Source of the DNA: Mycolicibacterium sp. TUM20985
Lineage (GTDB): Bacteria > Actinomycetota > Actinomycetes > Mycobacteriales > Mycobacteriaceae
Assembly (NCBI RefSeq): GCF_030295745.1
Contig: NZ_AP027291.1
Coordinates: forward strand, 3,844,001-3,908,000
Length of the DNA: 64,000 nucleotides
Reading direction: 5' to 3'
Numbering within the stretch: position 1 is the first letter of the stretch; the number at the start of each line of letters is the position of its first letter. A model generated the notes under the pieces. The model was given only the letters and a program-made list of their open reading frames with translations. It had not been told where the DNA came from and did not search any database. Position numbers and translations under genes: made by a program. Shown here piece after piece: positions 17,018-26,302 of the stretch.

Positions 17018-18625
17018 ATGAGTTTCTCCAGCCCCTTCCCCCAGGTCACGATTCCCGCCACCAGCGTCTACGACTACCTCTTCGCTGCCGAGGACGCTGA
17101 TTCCGACCGCGTCGCACTGGTCGATGCGACGTCCGGATCCGAAACGACGTATGCCGAGATGATCGCCCGCATCGACGCGTTCGCCGGAGCGCTCGCCGCG
17201 CGCGGCATCGGCGTCGGCGACGTCGTCGGACTGTTGGCGCCCAACAGTTCGGCGTTCACCATCGCCTTCCACGGCATCCTTCGAGCGGGCGCCACGGCGA
17301 CCACGATCAATGCGCTCTTCACGGCCAAGGACATCGCCAAACAGCTCGCCGACTCGGGCGCCACGATGCTGATCACCGTGACGCCCCTGGTGACGCAGGC
17401 CGCCGAAGGTGCAGCGTCGCGCGGACTGCCCGACGACCGGGTCGCGGTGCTCGACGGCCCCGGCCAACAGGTCGACGGACACCCGAATCTCGCCGACCTG
17501 CTCGGGCCCGGCCTGCCCGCTCCAGACGTGACCTTCGACCCCGCCACCCACCTCGCGGTGCTGCCGTACAGCTCGGGCACGACGGGCAATCCCAAGGGGG
17601 TGATGCTCACCCATCGCAACCTGGTGGCCAACGTGGCACAGATCCGGCCACTGCAGGGCATGCAGCCGGACGACCGCATTCTGGCCGTGCTCCCGTTCTT
17701 CCACATCTACGGCATGACGGTGCTGCTCAATGCCGCCCTGCACGCACGCGCGCGACTGGTCATCATGTCGAGCTTCGATCTCGAGGGCTTCCTCGGCAAC
17801 ATCCAGAACCACCGGTGCACGTTCGCGTTCATCGCACCTCCCGTCGCCGTGGCCCTCGCCAAGCACCCGGCGGTCGACTCTTACGACCTGTCGAGCCTGC
17901 GGAGCATCATGTCGGGCGCCGCTCCCCTCGACGAGGATCTCGGCAACGCCGTCGCGCGGCGGCTGGACTGCCGGGTCGTGCAGGGGTACGGCATGAGCGA
18001 GTTGAGCCCCGTCAGCCACATCACGCCGTCCGACGGCGGGCGGGAACTGGTCGGGCCGGTCGCGCCGCTGGCCTCGTGCGGATGGACGGTCCCGAACGCC
18101 GTCAGCAAGATCGTCGACCCCGCCACCGGCGCTGAAATCAACCCTCCGACAGAGGGACTCAGCGAACCGGGCGAGCTCTGGTTCAAGGGCCCGAACGTCA
18201 TGGCGGGGTACCTCGGCAACGACGAGGCCACCCGCGACACCGTCGACGACGACGGCTTCCTCCACACCGGCGACGTGGCGCGGGTGGACTCGACGGGGTG
18301 CGTCTACATCGTCGATCGGCTCAAGGAGCTCATCAAGTACAAGGGCTACCAGGTACCACCGGCCGAACTGGAAGCGGTACTCCTGACCCATCCCGGCATC
18401 GCCGACGCCGCTGTCATCGGTGTGACCGACTCGAACTCCGGCGAGGAGATCCCGAAGGCGTTCGTGGTCAAGCTATCCGGTACCGAACTGACCGAAGACG
18501 AGGTGATGGAGTTCGTCGCCGACCACGTGGCCCCGTACAAGAAGGTCCGCCAGGTGGCCTTCATCGAGGCGATTCCGAAATCCGCCTCGGGCAAGATCCT
18601 CCGCAAGGACCTACGGACTCCATAG
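17018..18625 (+). CDS. AMP-forming acyl/aryl-CoA ligase (4-coumarate:CoA ligase-like)
   Basis: 535 residues with a GGAGG ribosome site 7 bp before ATG 17018. It is an ANL-superfamily ligase that activates a carboxylic acid with ATP and joins it to CoA. Motifs are PYSSGTTGNPKGVMLTH (phosphate loop, about residue 184-200), GYGMSELSPVSH (A5), DGFLHTGDVA (ATP ribose) and the hinge with catalytic Lys near the end, PKSASGKILRKDL. The overall motif spelling is like plant-type 4-coumarate:CoA ligases and several mycobacterial FadD proteins; the acid substrate is not predictable. It converges on the MetE-like gene. Confidence 0.88.
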   Translation: MSFSSPFPQVTIPATSVYDYLFAAEDADSDRVALVDATSGSETTYAEMIARIDAFAGALAARGIGVGDVVGLLAPNSSAFTIAFHGILRAGATATTINALFTAKDIAKQLADSGATMLITVTPLVTQAAEGAASRGLPDDRVAVLDGPGQQVDGHPNLADLLGPGLPAPDVTFDPATHLAVLPYSSGTTGNPKGVMLTHRNLVANVAQIRPLQGMQPDDRILAVLPFFHIYGMTVLLNAALHARARLVIMSSFDLEGFLGNIQNHRCTFAFIAPPVAVALAKHPAVDSYDLSSLRSIMSGAAPLDEDLGNAVARRLDCRVVQGYGMSELSPVSHITPSDGGRELVGPVAPLASCGWTVPNAVSKIVDPATGAEINPPTEGLSEPGELWFKGPNVMAGYLGNDEATRDTVDDDGFLHTGDVARVDSTGCVYIVDRLKELIKYKGYQVPPAELEAVLLTHPGIADAAVIGVTDSNSGEEIPKAFVVKLSGTELTEDEVMEFVADHVAPYKKVRQVAFIEAIPKSASGKILRKDLRTP

Positions 18626-18658
18626 GACGGCGAGGACACCGCGGCCTTGGCCACGGAC

Positions 18659-19669
18659 CTACACCCCGCTGGGATCCTCGGCGATCCCGTCGGCACCCTT
18701 CTGCGCCAGTTCGATGGCAGTCCTCGCCCACTGCTCCGTTGCCCCGGCGAGACCGCAGGCCGGCGTGACGCCGATGCGGTCGCGCAACACCGCACGCGCG
18801 AAGCCGAGCCGGTCGGTGATCGTCGCGGCCGCCTTCGCCACGTCATGCGGCGAGGGTTGGCGGTCCGGGGCCTGCACCGCAATGACCCCGAGCATCACCA
18901 CGCGACCGGATTCCACGAACTCGCCGATCCCGTCGAGGTCTGCTGCGGTCAGAGTGGCTACGTCAACCGACACCGCAGCAAAGGCGCTGCGCCGCAATGT
19001 GTTCCACGGTAGGTTTGGCGCGCAACAGTGCATGACGACCTCGCCGCCGACGGTCGCCACGCACTCGTCGAGCAGGCTCTGCGCCAACGATTCGTCCACC
19101 GGATGCACCGGCGAGAAGCTACTCACCCCGGTCAGCCGGCCGGCCAGCGCGGCGGGCAGCGACGGTTCGTCGAGTTGCACCACGACCGGTACATCCAGCC
19201 GTCGCGCGATCTCGGCGCGGTGTCGGGCGATGCCCTCGGCCAGGCTGCCGGCCAGGTCGCGGACCGCCCCCACGTCGGTGATGGCACGGTGCCCATTGGC
19301 CAGTTCGAGATGTGCCGCCAACGTGATCGGCCCGGGCGCCTGGACCTTGACCGTGCGCGAACCGCCGCGCAGGCCCGCCCGCTCCCAGGCCTCCTCCAGG
19401 GCGTCGACGTCCTGGTCGAGCAGGCTCGCCGCCCGCCGCACCACCGAGCTCCGGCCGGGGCTGACACGGTAGCCACGGGGCACCGTGTCGATGCCGATGT
19501 CGACGAGCAGCGCACCGGCGCGACCGATCAGATCGGCCCCGACCCCCCGGGCCGGCAACTCCACGAGGTGGGTCAGTGTATGCAGCTCGCCGACCACCAC
19601 TTCAGCGGCTTGACGCGCCGTCGTGCCTGGCCAAGATCCCACGCCGGTTGCCGCGGCGAAAACGCTCAC
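18659..19669 (-). CDS. MetE-like protein (C-terminal catalytic-domain family, Rv3015c-like)
   Basis: 336 residues from ATG 19669 (MSVFAAATGVGSWPGTTARQ). It resembles only the C-terminal zinc-binding barrel of cobalamin-independent methionine synthase; a full MetE is about 750 residues. Possible zinc ligands are visible: VVMHCCAPNLPW (His-x-Cys type) and a later Cys in GVTPACGLAGA. The N-terminal half of MetE, which helps bind the folate, is absent, so it may use a different methyl donor or thiol acceptor. M. tuberculosis Rv3015c is the positional equivalent. It is divergent from the lpqA-like lipoprotein gene. Confidence 0.85.
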   Translation of the reverse strand: MSVFAAATGVGSWPGTTARQAAEVVVGELHTLTHLVELPARGVGADLIGRAGALLVDIGIDTVPRGYRVSPGRSSVVRRAASLLDQDVDALEEAWERAGLRGGSRTVKVQAPGPITLAAHLELANGHRAITDVGAVRDLAGSLAEGIARHRAEIARRLDVPVVVQLDEPSLPAALAGRLTGVSSFSPVHPVDESLAQSLLDECVATVGGEVVMHCCAPNLPWNTLRRSAFAAVSVDVATLTAADLDGIGEFVESGRVVMLGVIAVQAPDRQPSPHDVAKAAATITDRLGFARAVLRDRIGVTPACGLAGATEQWARTAIELAQKGADGIAEDPSGV

Positions 19670-19714
19670 GCGGCCAACACTATTCGATGACCGGCGGAAG
19701 GGTTACCGTCGATC

Positions 19715-20353
19715 ATGCCCGCATCGCCCACCAGGCTGCTGCTGGCGGTCTGTGCAGCCGCACTGACCGTGGCGTGCAGCTCGACGGTCATCGGTGTCGC
19801 CGTTCGCCCCACGCCCGGGCTCGACGATCGGTCCCGGTCCCCCGTCGACGTGGACGGCGTTCTGCTCGAGCAGTCCCAGATGCGGGCCATCACCGGCGCC
19901 GGTGACGATCTGACGATCATCCCCAGCATGGACGGCAAGTTTCCCGTGGACGTCGACGCCTTCGCCGACCGCGTGCCCGCGGCGTGCGCCTGGATCTTCG
20001 CCGAGACCCAAACGTTCGGGCCGGAAGTCGAGGAGTTCCACAAGACGACCTATCAGAATCCGCCGAAGGGCGCGCTGATCTCCCAGGGCGCGGCCGGCTA
20101 CCGCGACGTCGCCGTGGCCCGGCGCACGCTCGATGGCCTTATCGATCGGGTGGACGCCTGCGCAGCGTCGACGTCCGGGTACGTCGGTGACTGGACGACC
20201 ACCACCGACGGCGTGCGCACCCGCACCAGCAGTGAGTGCGGTCGCGACTACCAGCTGAAGTCTGCGGTGCTGGTCGAGGTGACGTTCTGCGCCTATCCGG
20301 CGTCGGTGCCCGGCATCGTCATGACGAACATCCTCGAGCGCATCCCCGGTTAG
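19715..20353 (+). CDS. DUF3558-family lipoprotein (LpqA-like)
   Basis: 212 residues from ATG 19715. The signal peptide (TRLLLAVCAAALTVACSS) ends in a lipobox with Cys about residue 21. The mature part fits the actinobacterial DUF3558 pattern, with the conserved DAC-type cysteines (AACAWIF, RVDACAAS, SSECGRDYQL, FCAYPASV) that probably form disulfides outside the cell. It is likely the counterpart of M. tuberculosis LpqA (Rv3016 region), although that comparison rests on position and family character. Function is unknown. Its TAG stop interlocks with the TAA stop of convergent mnmA. Confidence 0.8.
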   Translation: MPASPTRLLLAVCAAALTVACSSTVIGVAVRPTPGLDDRSRSPVDVDGVLLEQSQMRAITGAGDDLTIIPSMDGKFPVDVDAFADRVPAACAWIFAETQTFGPEVEEFHKTTYQNPPKGALISQGAAGYRDVAVARRTLDGLIDRVDACAASTSGYVGDWTTTTDGVRTRTSSECGRDYQLKSAVLVEVTFCAYPASVPGIVMTNILERIPG

Positions 20354-21432
20354 CGTCGGTGGTCTGCGACGGCGATCGTGGCGCTCGCGATGACCTCGTC
20401 ACCCTCGGGGTCCGTCCGGTACAGCACCATGGTCTGCCCGGCCGCGACCCCACGAATCGGGCCGCGAAGCTTGGTGACGAGCGTGTCGCCGTCCACCTCC
20501 GCCACCGCCTGGGCGATGCCGCCGTGGGCGCGCACCTGAACCTCGCACTCGACGGGTCCGACCAGCGGCGAACCCGCCGTGAACACCGGGCGCTCCCCCA
20601 CCAGCCTCCAGACGTCGAGATCATCGGCGGCGCCGACGTGCACCGTGCCGCTCTGGGCGTCGATCGAGGTCACGTACCTGGGCCGGCCGTCGGGCCCCGG
20701 TCCTGCGATGCCGAGACCCTTGCGCTGGCCGATCGTGAACCCGTGCACACCGTCGTGTTCGGCCAGCACCGTGCCACCGGCATCGACCACCGCACCCCGA
20801 CGGACAGCGATGCGCGCCCCGAGGAACGCGCGGGTGTCCCCGGACGGGATGAAGCAGATGTCGTGGCTGTCGGGCTTGTCGGCGACGGCGAGACCTCGTC
20901 GGGCCGCCTCTTCACGGATCTGCGGCTTGGGGGTGTCGCCGATCGGAAAGATCGCGGTCGCGAGTTGGTGGGCGTTCAGCACACCCAGGACGTAGGACTG
21001 ATCCTTGTCGTAGTCGACGGCGCGTCGCAGCCGCCCACCGGACAGCCGGGCGTAGTGGCCGGTGGCGATCGCGTCGAACCCCAGCGCCAGCGCGCGGGCC
21101 GACAACGCCGAGAACTTGACCTTCTCGTTGCACCGGACGCAGGGATTGGGCGTCTCGCCACGCGCATAGGACGCGACGAAGTCGTCTATCACGTCCTCCT
21201 TGAAGCGATCGGCGAAATCCCAGACGTAGAAGGGGATGTCGAGGATGTCCGCGACGCGGCGGGCGTCACCGGCGTCCTCCTTCGAGCAGCATCCGCGGGA
21301 CCCGGTGCGCAACGTTCCCGGCGCCGACGACAGGGCCAGGTGCACGCCGACCACGTCATGACCGTCGTCCACCATGCGCGCCGCGGCCACCGAGGAGTCG
21401 ACCCCGCCGCTCATCGCGACCAGTACCCGCAT
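20350..21432 (-). CDS. mnmA: tRNA-specific 2-thiouridylase
   Basis: 360 residues from ATG 21432. It adenylates and thiolates U34 of tRNA Lys, Glu and Gln with sulfur delivered from IscS. The PP-loop MSGGVDSSVAAA is at residues 7-18; the two catalytic cysteines are in NPCVRCNEKVKF and SHDICFIPSGD. It begins 1 bp after the iscS stop, so thiouridylase and its sulfur source are co-transcribed, as in M. tuberculosis Rv3024c-Rv3025c. Longer upstream frame rejected because it reads into iscS. The stop codon shares 2 bp with the stop of the opposing lipoprotein gene. Confidence 0.96.
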   Translation of the reverse strand: MRVLVAMSGGVDSSVAAARMVDDGHDVVGVHLALSSAPGTLRTGSRGCCSKEDAGDARRVADILDIPFYVWDFADRFKEDVIDDFVASYARGETPNPCVRCNEKVKFSALSARALALGFDAIATGHYARLSGGRLRRAVDYDKDQSYVLGVLNAHQLATAIFPIGDTPKPQIREEAARRGLAVADKPDSHDICFIPSGDTRAFLGARIAVRRGAVVDAGGTVLAEHDGVHGFTIGQRKGLGIAGPGPDGRPRYVTSIDAQSGTVHVGAADDLDVWRLVGERPVFTAGSPLVGPVECEVQVRAHGGIAQAVAEVDGDTLVTKLRGPIRGVAAGQTMVLYRTDPEGDEVIASATIAVADHRR

Positions 21433-21433
21433 G

Positions 21434-22627
21434 CTACTTCTGCCCCGCGCTCGCCAATGCGGCCTGCCGGGCCCGGTCCACAGCGGCGGGCAGCACCGCA
21501 AGCGTTGCGTCGACGTCGGCGTCGGTACTGTTGTGCCCCAGGGAGAATCGCAGCGAGCCGCGCGCGCTCGCCGGGTCGGCGCCCATCGCGATCAGGACGT
21601 GGGACGGTTGCGCCACCCCGGCCGTGCACGCCGATCCGGTGGAACACTCGATTCCCTTGGCGTCCAACAACATCAGCAGCGCGTCGCCCTCGCAGCCGCG
21701 AAAGGTGAAGTGGGTGTTGCCCGGTAGGCGCCCGTCGCCGTCGGCGCCATTGAGGTCGACGTCGTCCATGGACGACAGCACGCCGTCGATGAACCTGTCC
21801 CGCAGCGCCGAGATCCGGGCCCGGTTCGCATCGAGGCCCTCGACCGCCACCACGGCCGCCGCCGCCATCGCGACCGTGCCCGCGACATCCGGTGTGCCCG
21901 AACGTACGTCACGCTCCTGACCGCCACCGTGCAGCAGCGGCACGCAAGCCGTGTCTCGTCGGAGCAGCAGAGCCCCGACGCCGGCGGGTCCGCCGAACTT
22001 GTGCGCGGCGATGCTCATGGCGGACAGGCCGCTGGCCGCGAAGTCGACGGGGAGCTGACCGACCGCCTGGATGGCGTCACTGTGCATCGGCACCTCGAAC
22101 TCGGCGGCGATCGAAGCCAATTCGGCGATCGGCATGATGGTGCCGACCTCGTTGTTGGCCCACATGATGGAGATCAGTGCGACGTCTCCGGCATCACGGT
22201 GCTCCTCCAGCGCCTGACGGAGCGCGGTGGTGGTGACCGACGCGTCGGGACCGACCGGCAGCCAGGTCACCTCGGCACCCTCGTGCTCGACGAGCCACTC
22301 CACGGCATCGAGGATGGCGTGATGTTCGATCGGGGTGGTGATGATCCTGCGACGCTTGGGCTCCGCATCGCGGCGGGCCCAGTAGATGCCCTTGACCCCG
22401 AGATTGTCGCTCTCGGTGCCACCCGCAGTGAAGACGATCTCCGACGGACGCGCACCGAGCAGTTTGGCCAGCGTCTCCCGCGCCTCCTCCATGCGCCGGC
22501 GGGCCGTCCGGCCCGACGTATGCAGCGACGACGCGTTGCCGACCGTGGCCAGTGCGGCCGTCATCGCCTCGATGGCAGCGGGGTGCATCGGCGTGGTGGC
22601 AGCGTGATCGAGATAGACGGCGGTCAT
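21434..22627 (-). CDS. iscS: Cysteine desulfurase
   Basis: 397 residues. A PLP enzyme that takes sulfur from cysteine for tRNA thiolation and iron-sulfur clusters. Visible: FTAGGTESDNLGVKG, the PLP-binding lysine in SIAAHKFGGPAGVGA and the catalytic cysteine on a mobile loop in IECSTGSACTAG (short-loop, IscS-type group I). The start ATG gives MTAVYLDHAATTPMHPAA, the standard N-terminus. It precedes mnmA by 1 bp. Confidence 0.96.
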   Translation of the reverse strand: MTAVYLDHAATTPMHPAAIEAMTAALATVGNASSLHTSGRTARRRMEEARETLAKLLGARPSEIVFTAGGTESDNLGVKGIYWARRDAEPKRRRIITTPIEHHAILDAVEWLVEHEGAEVTWLPVGPDASVTTTALRQALEEHRDAGDVALISIMWANNEVGTIMPIAELASIAAEFEVPMHSDAIQAVGQLPVDFAASGLSAMSIAAHKFGGPAGVGALLLRRDTACVPLLHGGGQERDVRSGTPDVAGTVAMAAAAVVAVEGLDANRARISALRDRFIDGVLSSMDDVDLNGADGDGRLPGNTHFTFRGCEGDALLMLLDAKGIECSTGSACTAGVAQPSHVLIAMGADPASARGSLRFSLGHNSTDADVDATLAVLPAAVDRARQAALASAGQK

Positions 22628-22660
22628 GGCCCGTCAAGGATACCGCCGGGTCGATGCGGC

Positions 22661-23512
22661 TCAGGCGACGAGCGCGTGTCCGTGCACGGTGTGGGCGCCG
22701 AGCACCGTCTCCCCGCGTACCGCGGACTCGCACCGGGACGCCAGGTCGCGCCGATCCGTGCCGGGCAATTGAAGGGACTGCACCTGTACGTGGCACACGG
22801 TGCGACGCGCGGTGATGACCCTGCGAACCGATTCGAGCAGCGAGTCGTCGCCGATGAAGGCGGGGATGGTCGAGGGCCGGCCGTCGCGGTGGTGATAGTT
22901 CAGGCGCAGCGGTTGCACCGGCCGGCCTGCATCGATGGCGCCCTGGAACATCGCGGGCCGGAAGCGCCCGTATCCGACGCCACACCACGTCGTGCCCTCC
23001 GGGAACGCGACGACGGTCTGACCGCCTGCGAGGCGCTCTGCGACGGTGCGGACCACGTCGGGCAGCCGGCGCAGGCTGGACCGCTCGATGGGAATCACCT
23101 TCATGAGGCGGGCGAGGAAACCCAGCGCGGGCCACTCGATGAGATCGGCCCTGGCCACGAATGAGCCGGGCAGTACCGCGCCGATGACGAAGATGTCCAC
23201 CCACGACACGTGACCGCTCACGACAAGTACACCGCTGAGATTGCGGATCGGGCCGCCGGAGGTGGTGATGCGCACGCCAAGGCATCGGAGCATCAGGCGG
23301 CAGTACACCCGCTGTGCGCGCGACTTGCCCGGGAGGGGTAGCGCCAGCAGCACTGCCGTGGGCAGCACCAGCACGGCCCCCAAGACGCGGACGAGGGTGC
23401 GCACGACGACCACGAAGCGGCGCCACCCCTGCGAGACGTCGGTCCGGACGCAGGACGCGTTGCACGACGCCCTGGGCAGCCAGGGACTCTGCGCGAGCGA
23501 GTGACTGCTCAT
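22661..23512 (-). CDS. 1-acyl-sn-glycerol-3-phosphate acyltransferase family protein (Rv3026c-like)
   Basis: 283 residues from ATG 23512. A hydrophobic segment near residue 35-60 (VLGAVLVLPTAVLLALPLP) would anchor it in the membrane. The PlsC motifs are SGHVSWVDIFV (HxxxxD catalytic pair), FPEGTTWCG and an upstream glycerol-phosphate site. Its start overlaps the stop of the GNAT gene as ATGA. The pairing with an N-acyltransferase of the OlsB type suggests an OlsA/OlsB-like couple making an acylated amino-acid or ornithine lipid; that is inference from context. Confidence 0.85.
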   Translation of the reverse strand: MSSHSLAQSPWLPRASCNASCVRTDVSQGWRRFVVVVRTLVRVLGAVLVLPTAVLLALPLPGKSRAQRVYCRLMLRCLGVRITTSGGPIRNLSGVLVVSGHVSWVDIFVIGAVLPGSFVARADLIEWPALGFLARLMKVIPIERSSLRRLPDVVRTVAERLAGGQTVVAFPEGTTWCGVGYGRFRPAMFQGAIDAGRPVQPLRLNYHHRDGRPSTIPAFIGDDSLLESVRRVITARRTVCHVQVQSLQLPGTDRRDLASRCESAVRGETVLGAHTVHGHALVA

Positions 23513-24339
23513 CGGACCGACCCGTCGGAGGGATCGGTCGCCTGCGACACCGACCGCAACCGCTGGAGATATCGGACGTCGGCCCGGCGCTTGTCGAGGA
23601 GGGCGGGGAAATCGCCGACGCCGAAGTCGGGATCGTGGGCGGGCTCTCCGCAGACCTCCGCGCCCAGCCGCAGATAGCCGCGCATCAACGGTGGCACGGT
23701 GACCCGCGCGGGCGGCGCGATGTCGTCGAGCCCCTTGCCGGCCAGGACGACCGGCCGCCGCGGGTAGAGCGTGTACTCCGACGCGTGGCGCCGGCGCACG
23801 AAGTCGCGGACGGCGCGGATCTGCGCTCCGGGCGTCTCGTCGGGACTGCCCTGGATCGGCACCGACACGCAGCCGGTCACGTAGTCGTACCCGCAGCGAT
23901 CCAGATAGGCCAGAATGCCTGCCCACATCAGCAGCACCACCCCGCCGTGGCGATGGTCCTCTCGGACGACCGCTCGACCCATCTCGACCAGGGAGGGCCG
24001 CAGCGCGTCGAGCGCCGCGACGTCGAATTCGGTGGCGCTGTACAGGCCCCCTGCGGCGATGGCGCCCGGCGGCGGCAGCATGCGGTAGCAGCCCACCAGC
24101 TCGCCGGACCGGTCCTCCCTGACGAGGAGGTGGTCGCAGAATTCGTCGAACCGGTCGGAGTCTCGCCCGTCGACCGCACCGGCGAGGTCGAATCCCGGCT
24201 CTGAGGTGAACACCTCGTAGCGAAGGCGTTGCGCGTCGTCGATCAGGGCGGCGTCGGTGGAGAGCAGCAGTGTGTAGCGCGGCGTATCCGCCGTCGGGGT
24301 CGATTGATCAGCGGCGATGAGTACGGAAGCAGTGCTCAT
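23509..24339 (-). CDS. GNAT-type N-acyltransferase, OlsB-like (Rv3027c-like)
   Basis: 276 residues. The segment from about 25 to 190 (LRYEVFTSEPGFDLAG, GCYRMLPPPGAIAAGG, EMGRAVVREDHRHGGVVLLMWAGI) is the ornithine/haem-oxygenase-like acyltransferase family in which OlsB transfers a 3-hydroxyacyl chain from ACP to ornithine. The C-terminus has PPLMRGYLRLGAEVCGEPAHDPDFGVGDFPALLD, typical of OlsB relatives. Adjacent PlsC-type acyltransferase supports a two-step lipid acylation. The identity of the amine substrate is not shown by the sequence. Confidence 0.82.
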   Translation of the reverse strand: MSTASVLIAADQSTPTADTPRYTLLLSTDAALIDDAQRLRYEVFTSEPGFDLAGAVDGRDSDRFDEFCDHLLVREDRSGELVGCYRMLPPPGAIAAGGLYSATEFDVAALDALRPSLVEMGRAVVREDHRHGGVVLLMWAGILAYLDRCGYDYVTGCVSVPIQGSPDETPGAQIRAVRDFVRRRHASEYTLYPRRPVVLAGKGLDDIAPPARVTVPPLMRGYLRLGAEVCGEPAHDPDFGVGDFPALLDKRRADVRYLQRLRSVSQATDPSDGSVR

Positions 24340-24433
24340 AGCCAGAACGGTGCTTCAGCAGAACAGCGGAAGAGCAATCAGAGCGTGACGTGTCCGTGCA
24401 CGCCAGGTGACGAGTTGACCTCGGGCTACGTTG

Positions 24434-25891
24434 CTAGACGGCCCGTTCGAGCAGCCCGGCCGACGCGGCCGGTTCGGCGCGCACCACGTGCAGCGCACGC
24501 TTCGGCGCTTCGGCGTGCGTGCTGGCGCGGACGAGGCGCGGCGCGCGGGAGCGCAACTCCACCTGAGCGCCGGAACGCACGACGCCGATCGGGCCCGAGC
24601 CGACGAAGCGGGACACCACCGTGTTCGGCAGCACCGAACCTGCCTTGGCCTGCCGGTAGCCGACCCTGATCCCGGCGGCGCAGGTGGTCAGCAGGCCGAG
24701 GATGCCAGGCAAGGCGACCGCGGCGAGCGCGGTGAGCGACACGGTGGCCACGAACGCGCCGATGACGTGCTCGACCGTCGAGAGCACGTCGTTTGCGGCG
24801 GCGCCCTTCCCGACGACGAGCGCGGAACCGGTGCCGGTCTCACCGCGGAGGATGCCCGTAGTCGTCACGTCCAGCGGTGTGACGAGTGAGGGAAGCGGTG
24901 CGAGGGCCGGCGCGCCAACCACGCTGGGCAGGGCTACGACGGGCAGCTGCGGGAGCGCTGACCAGCCCGGGGTCGCCACCGGCGCGGTCGCGGTGGCGGC
25001 CACCTGCGGCTGACGCACACCTGCGCCGACGGTGACGGTCGGTGTCGCGGCGGGGATGCCGAGCAGCTGGGTCAGATCCGACGGCAGTTGCGACAGCGAG
25101 ACACCCGCGTCGGTGGCCGAGGTGAGCAGGCTCTGGATCGTGGTGAGCACATCGGTGACCGGTGCCGTCGACGTGGGAAGCGCCACGATCACGCCGGGAA
25201 CCTTGATCACCGTGTTGGCGAACACCGTCAGGGCGTTGGTCACCGGGGCCGTGGCGTTCCACGCGGCGAGGAACGGGTTGGCCTGGAAGGGCAGCGGGGC
25301 GACCGTCGGGATCGCGACGGGCGGGCTGGTCGAGGGCGGCGGCGAGGACTGCGAGACCGGCGCGACCGGCCCCGAAACCGGCGTGACCGATTCGGTCACC
25401 GGCACGACCGGCTCCGTCGCGGGACTGACCGCCTCCGGCACCGGGCTAAGCGCCTCCGTCACCGGGGCGAGCGCATCGGTGACCGGGGCGAGCGGATCCG
25501 TCGCCGGCGGCACCGGGTCCGTTTCCGACGCGCTGGGCCCCGTGCTGCCATACACGGTGGGACTTCCGCCGAAGGTGGTCTTGGGCGACTCGGGGATCCC
25601 GGAGGCTCCGCCAGGCTTGGCGAGGGAGGTCAGCGTGCCGGTCACGCCTTGCACGGTGCTCTGCCATGAGTCCTGCACGGCCTTGCGCAGGGAATCGGCG
25701 ATCGTCGAGATGGGCCCTCGGACAGGACGGGGGGTGGTGGTCGACGTACTTGGTCCATCGACGGTCTGGCTGCTGCCCGCCGAGGGTTCCGAATCGGTAT
25801 CCGCAGCCGCGATGCCCGCGCCTGCGCTACCGACCAGCAGGCAGGCAGACAGCGCGCAGGCGCCCACCGCAATGCGCAGATGCGTTGTAAT
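24434..25891 (-). CDS. Secreted Pro/Thr/Val-rich repeat protein with C-terminal membrane segment; apparent ATT start
   Basis: About 485 residues. The best start is ATT at 25891: it follows GGGAGGAG by 6 nt and gives ITTHLRIAVGACALSA, a signal peptide with a basic N-region ending AGIAAADTD. There is no ATG or GTG with a comparable ribosome site; the next in-frame GTG (25867) would lose the basic N-region. Residues about 125-190 are a 7-residue imperfect repeat of the form PVTxAL/xPATEP. Near the C-terminus a hydrophobic stretch (VSLTALAAVALPGILGLL) is followed by a basic tail, so the protein is probably exported and anchored. I recognise no domain; function unknown. Confidence 0.7.
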   Translation of the reverse strand: MTTHLRIAVGACALSACLLVGSAGAGIAAADTDSEPSAGSSQTVDGPSTSTTTPRPVRGPISTIADSLRKAVQDSWQSTVQGVTGTLTSLAKPGGASGIPESPKTTFGGSPTVYGSTGPSASETDPVPPATDPLAPVTDALAPVTEALSPVPEAVSPATEPVVPVTESVTPVSGPVAPVSQSSPPPSTSPPVAIPTVAPLPFQANPFLAAWNATAPVTNALTVFANTVIKVPGVIVALPTSTAPVTDVLTTIQSLLTSATDAGVSLSQLPSDLTQLLGIPAATPTVTVGAGVRQPQVAATATAPVATPGWSALPQLPVVALPSVVGAPALAPLPSLVTPLDVTTTGILRGETGTGSALVVGKGAAANDVLSTVEHVIGAFVATVSLTALAAVALPGILGLLTTCAAGIRVGYRQAKAGSVLPNTVVSRFVGSGPIGVVRSGAQVELRSRAPRLVRASTHAEAPKRALHVVRAEPAASAGLLERAV

Positions 25892-26302
25892 AGCGATCTC
25901 CTCCCACCAGCCACCGGCCCCGTCGGTAGGTATTCGGAGCAATTGTTCCACAGGATGGGAGCAGCTATCGCGATTCCGACGCGAATTCGGCGCCATCGCC
26001 ACAAACAGCAAATGGCTTGCTGCACTTCGCCCGTGGTGATGGCAGAAATGGCTTATCCGCCGCAACTGGTCAGCTGGTCTCACGCCTAATCGCTGGAATT
26101 ACTCGATGCGCAAGGAAAGCCAGCTAGTTGCGCTGCAATTCGCCGAGCGGCCGTCGCTGGTGTTGATTCGGCGGCGCTCCGGAAACGGCGTCACCCGGGG
26201 GTGGCGGCGGCCATTCGGCGTATTTCGGAGCGGACGTCGACTTTCCGATCAGCAAGCCCGCCAGACGCGACGAGGCGACAAGCCGAATGAGGAGAGCCGA
26301 AA
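25892..26302. other. 411-bp intergenic region without a supported gene
   Basis: Lies upstream of the repeat-protein gene and downstream of the rpiB stop. It contains the GGGAGGAG ribosome site at the left end. A 72-codon forward frame (26106-26324) has unbiased third positions and no ribosome site and overlaps the rpiB end. Local composition is less GC-rich near 25930-26110 than in the flanking genes. I see no terminator hairpin after rpiB and no known element. Confidence 0.5.
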
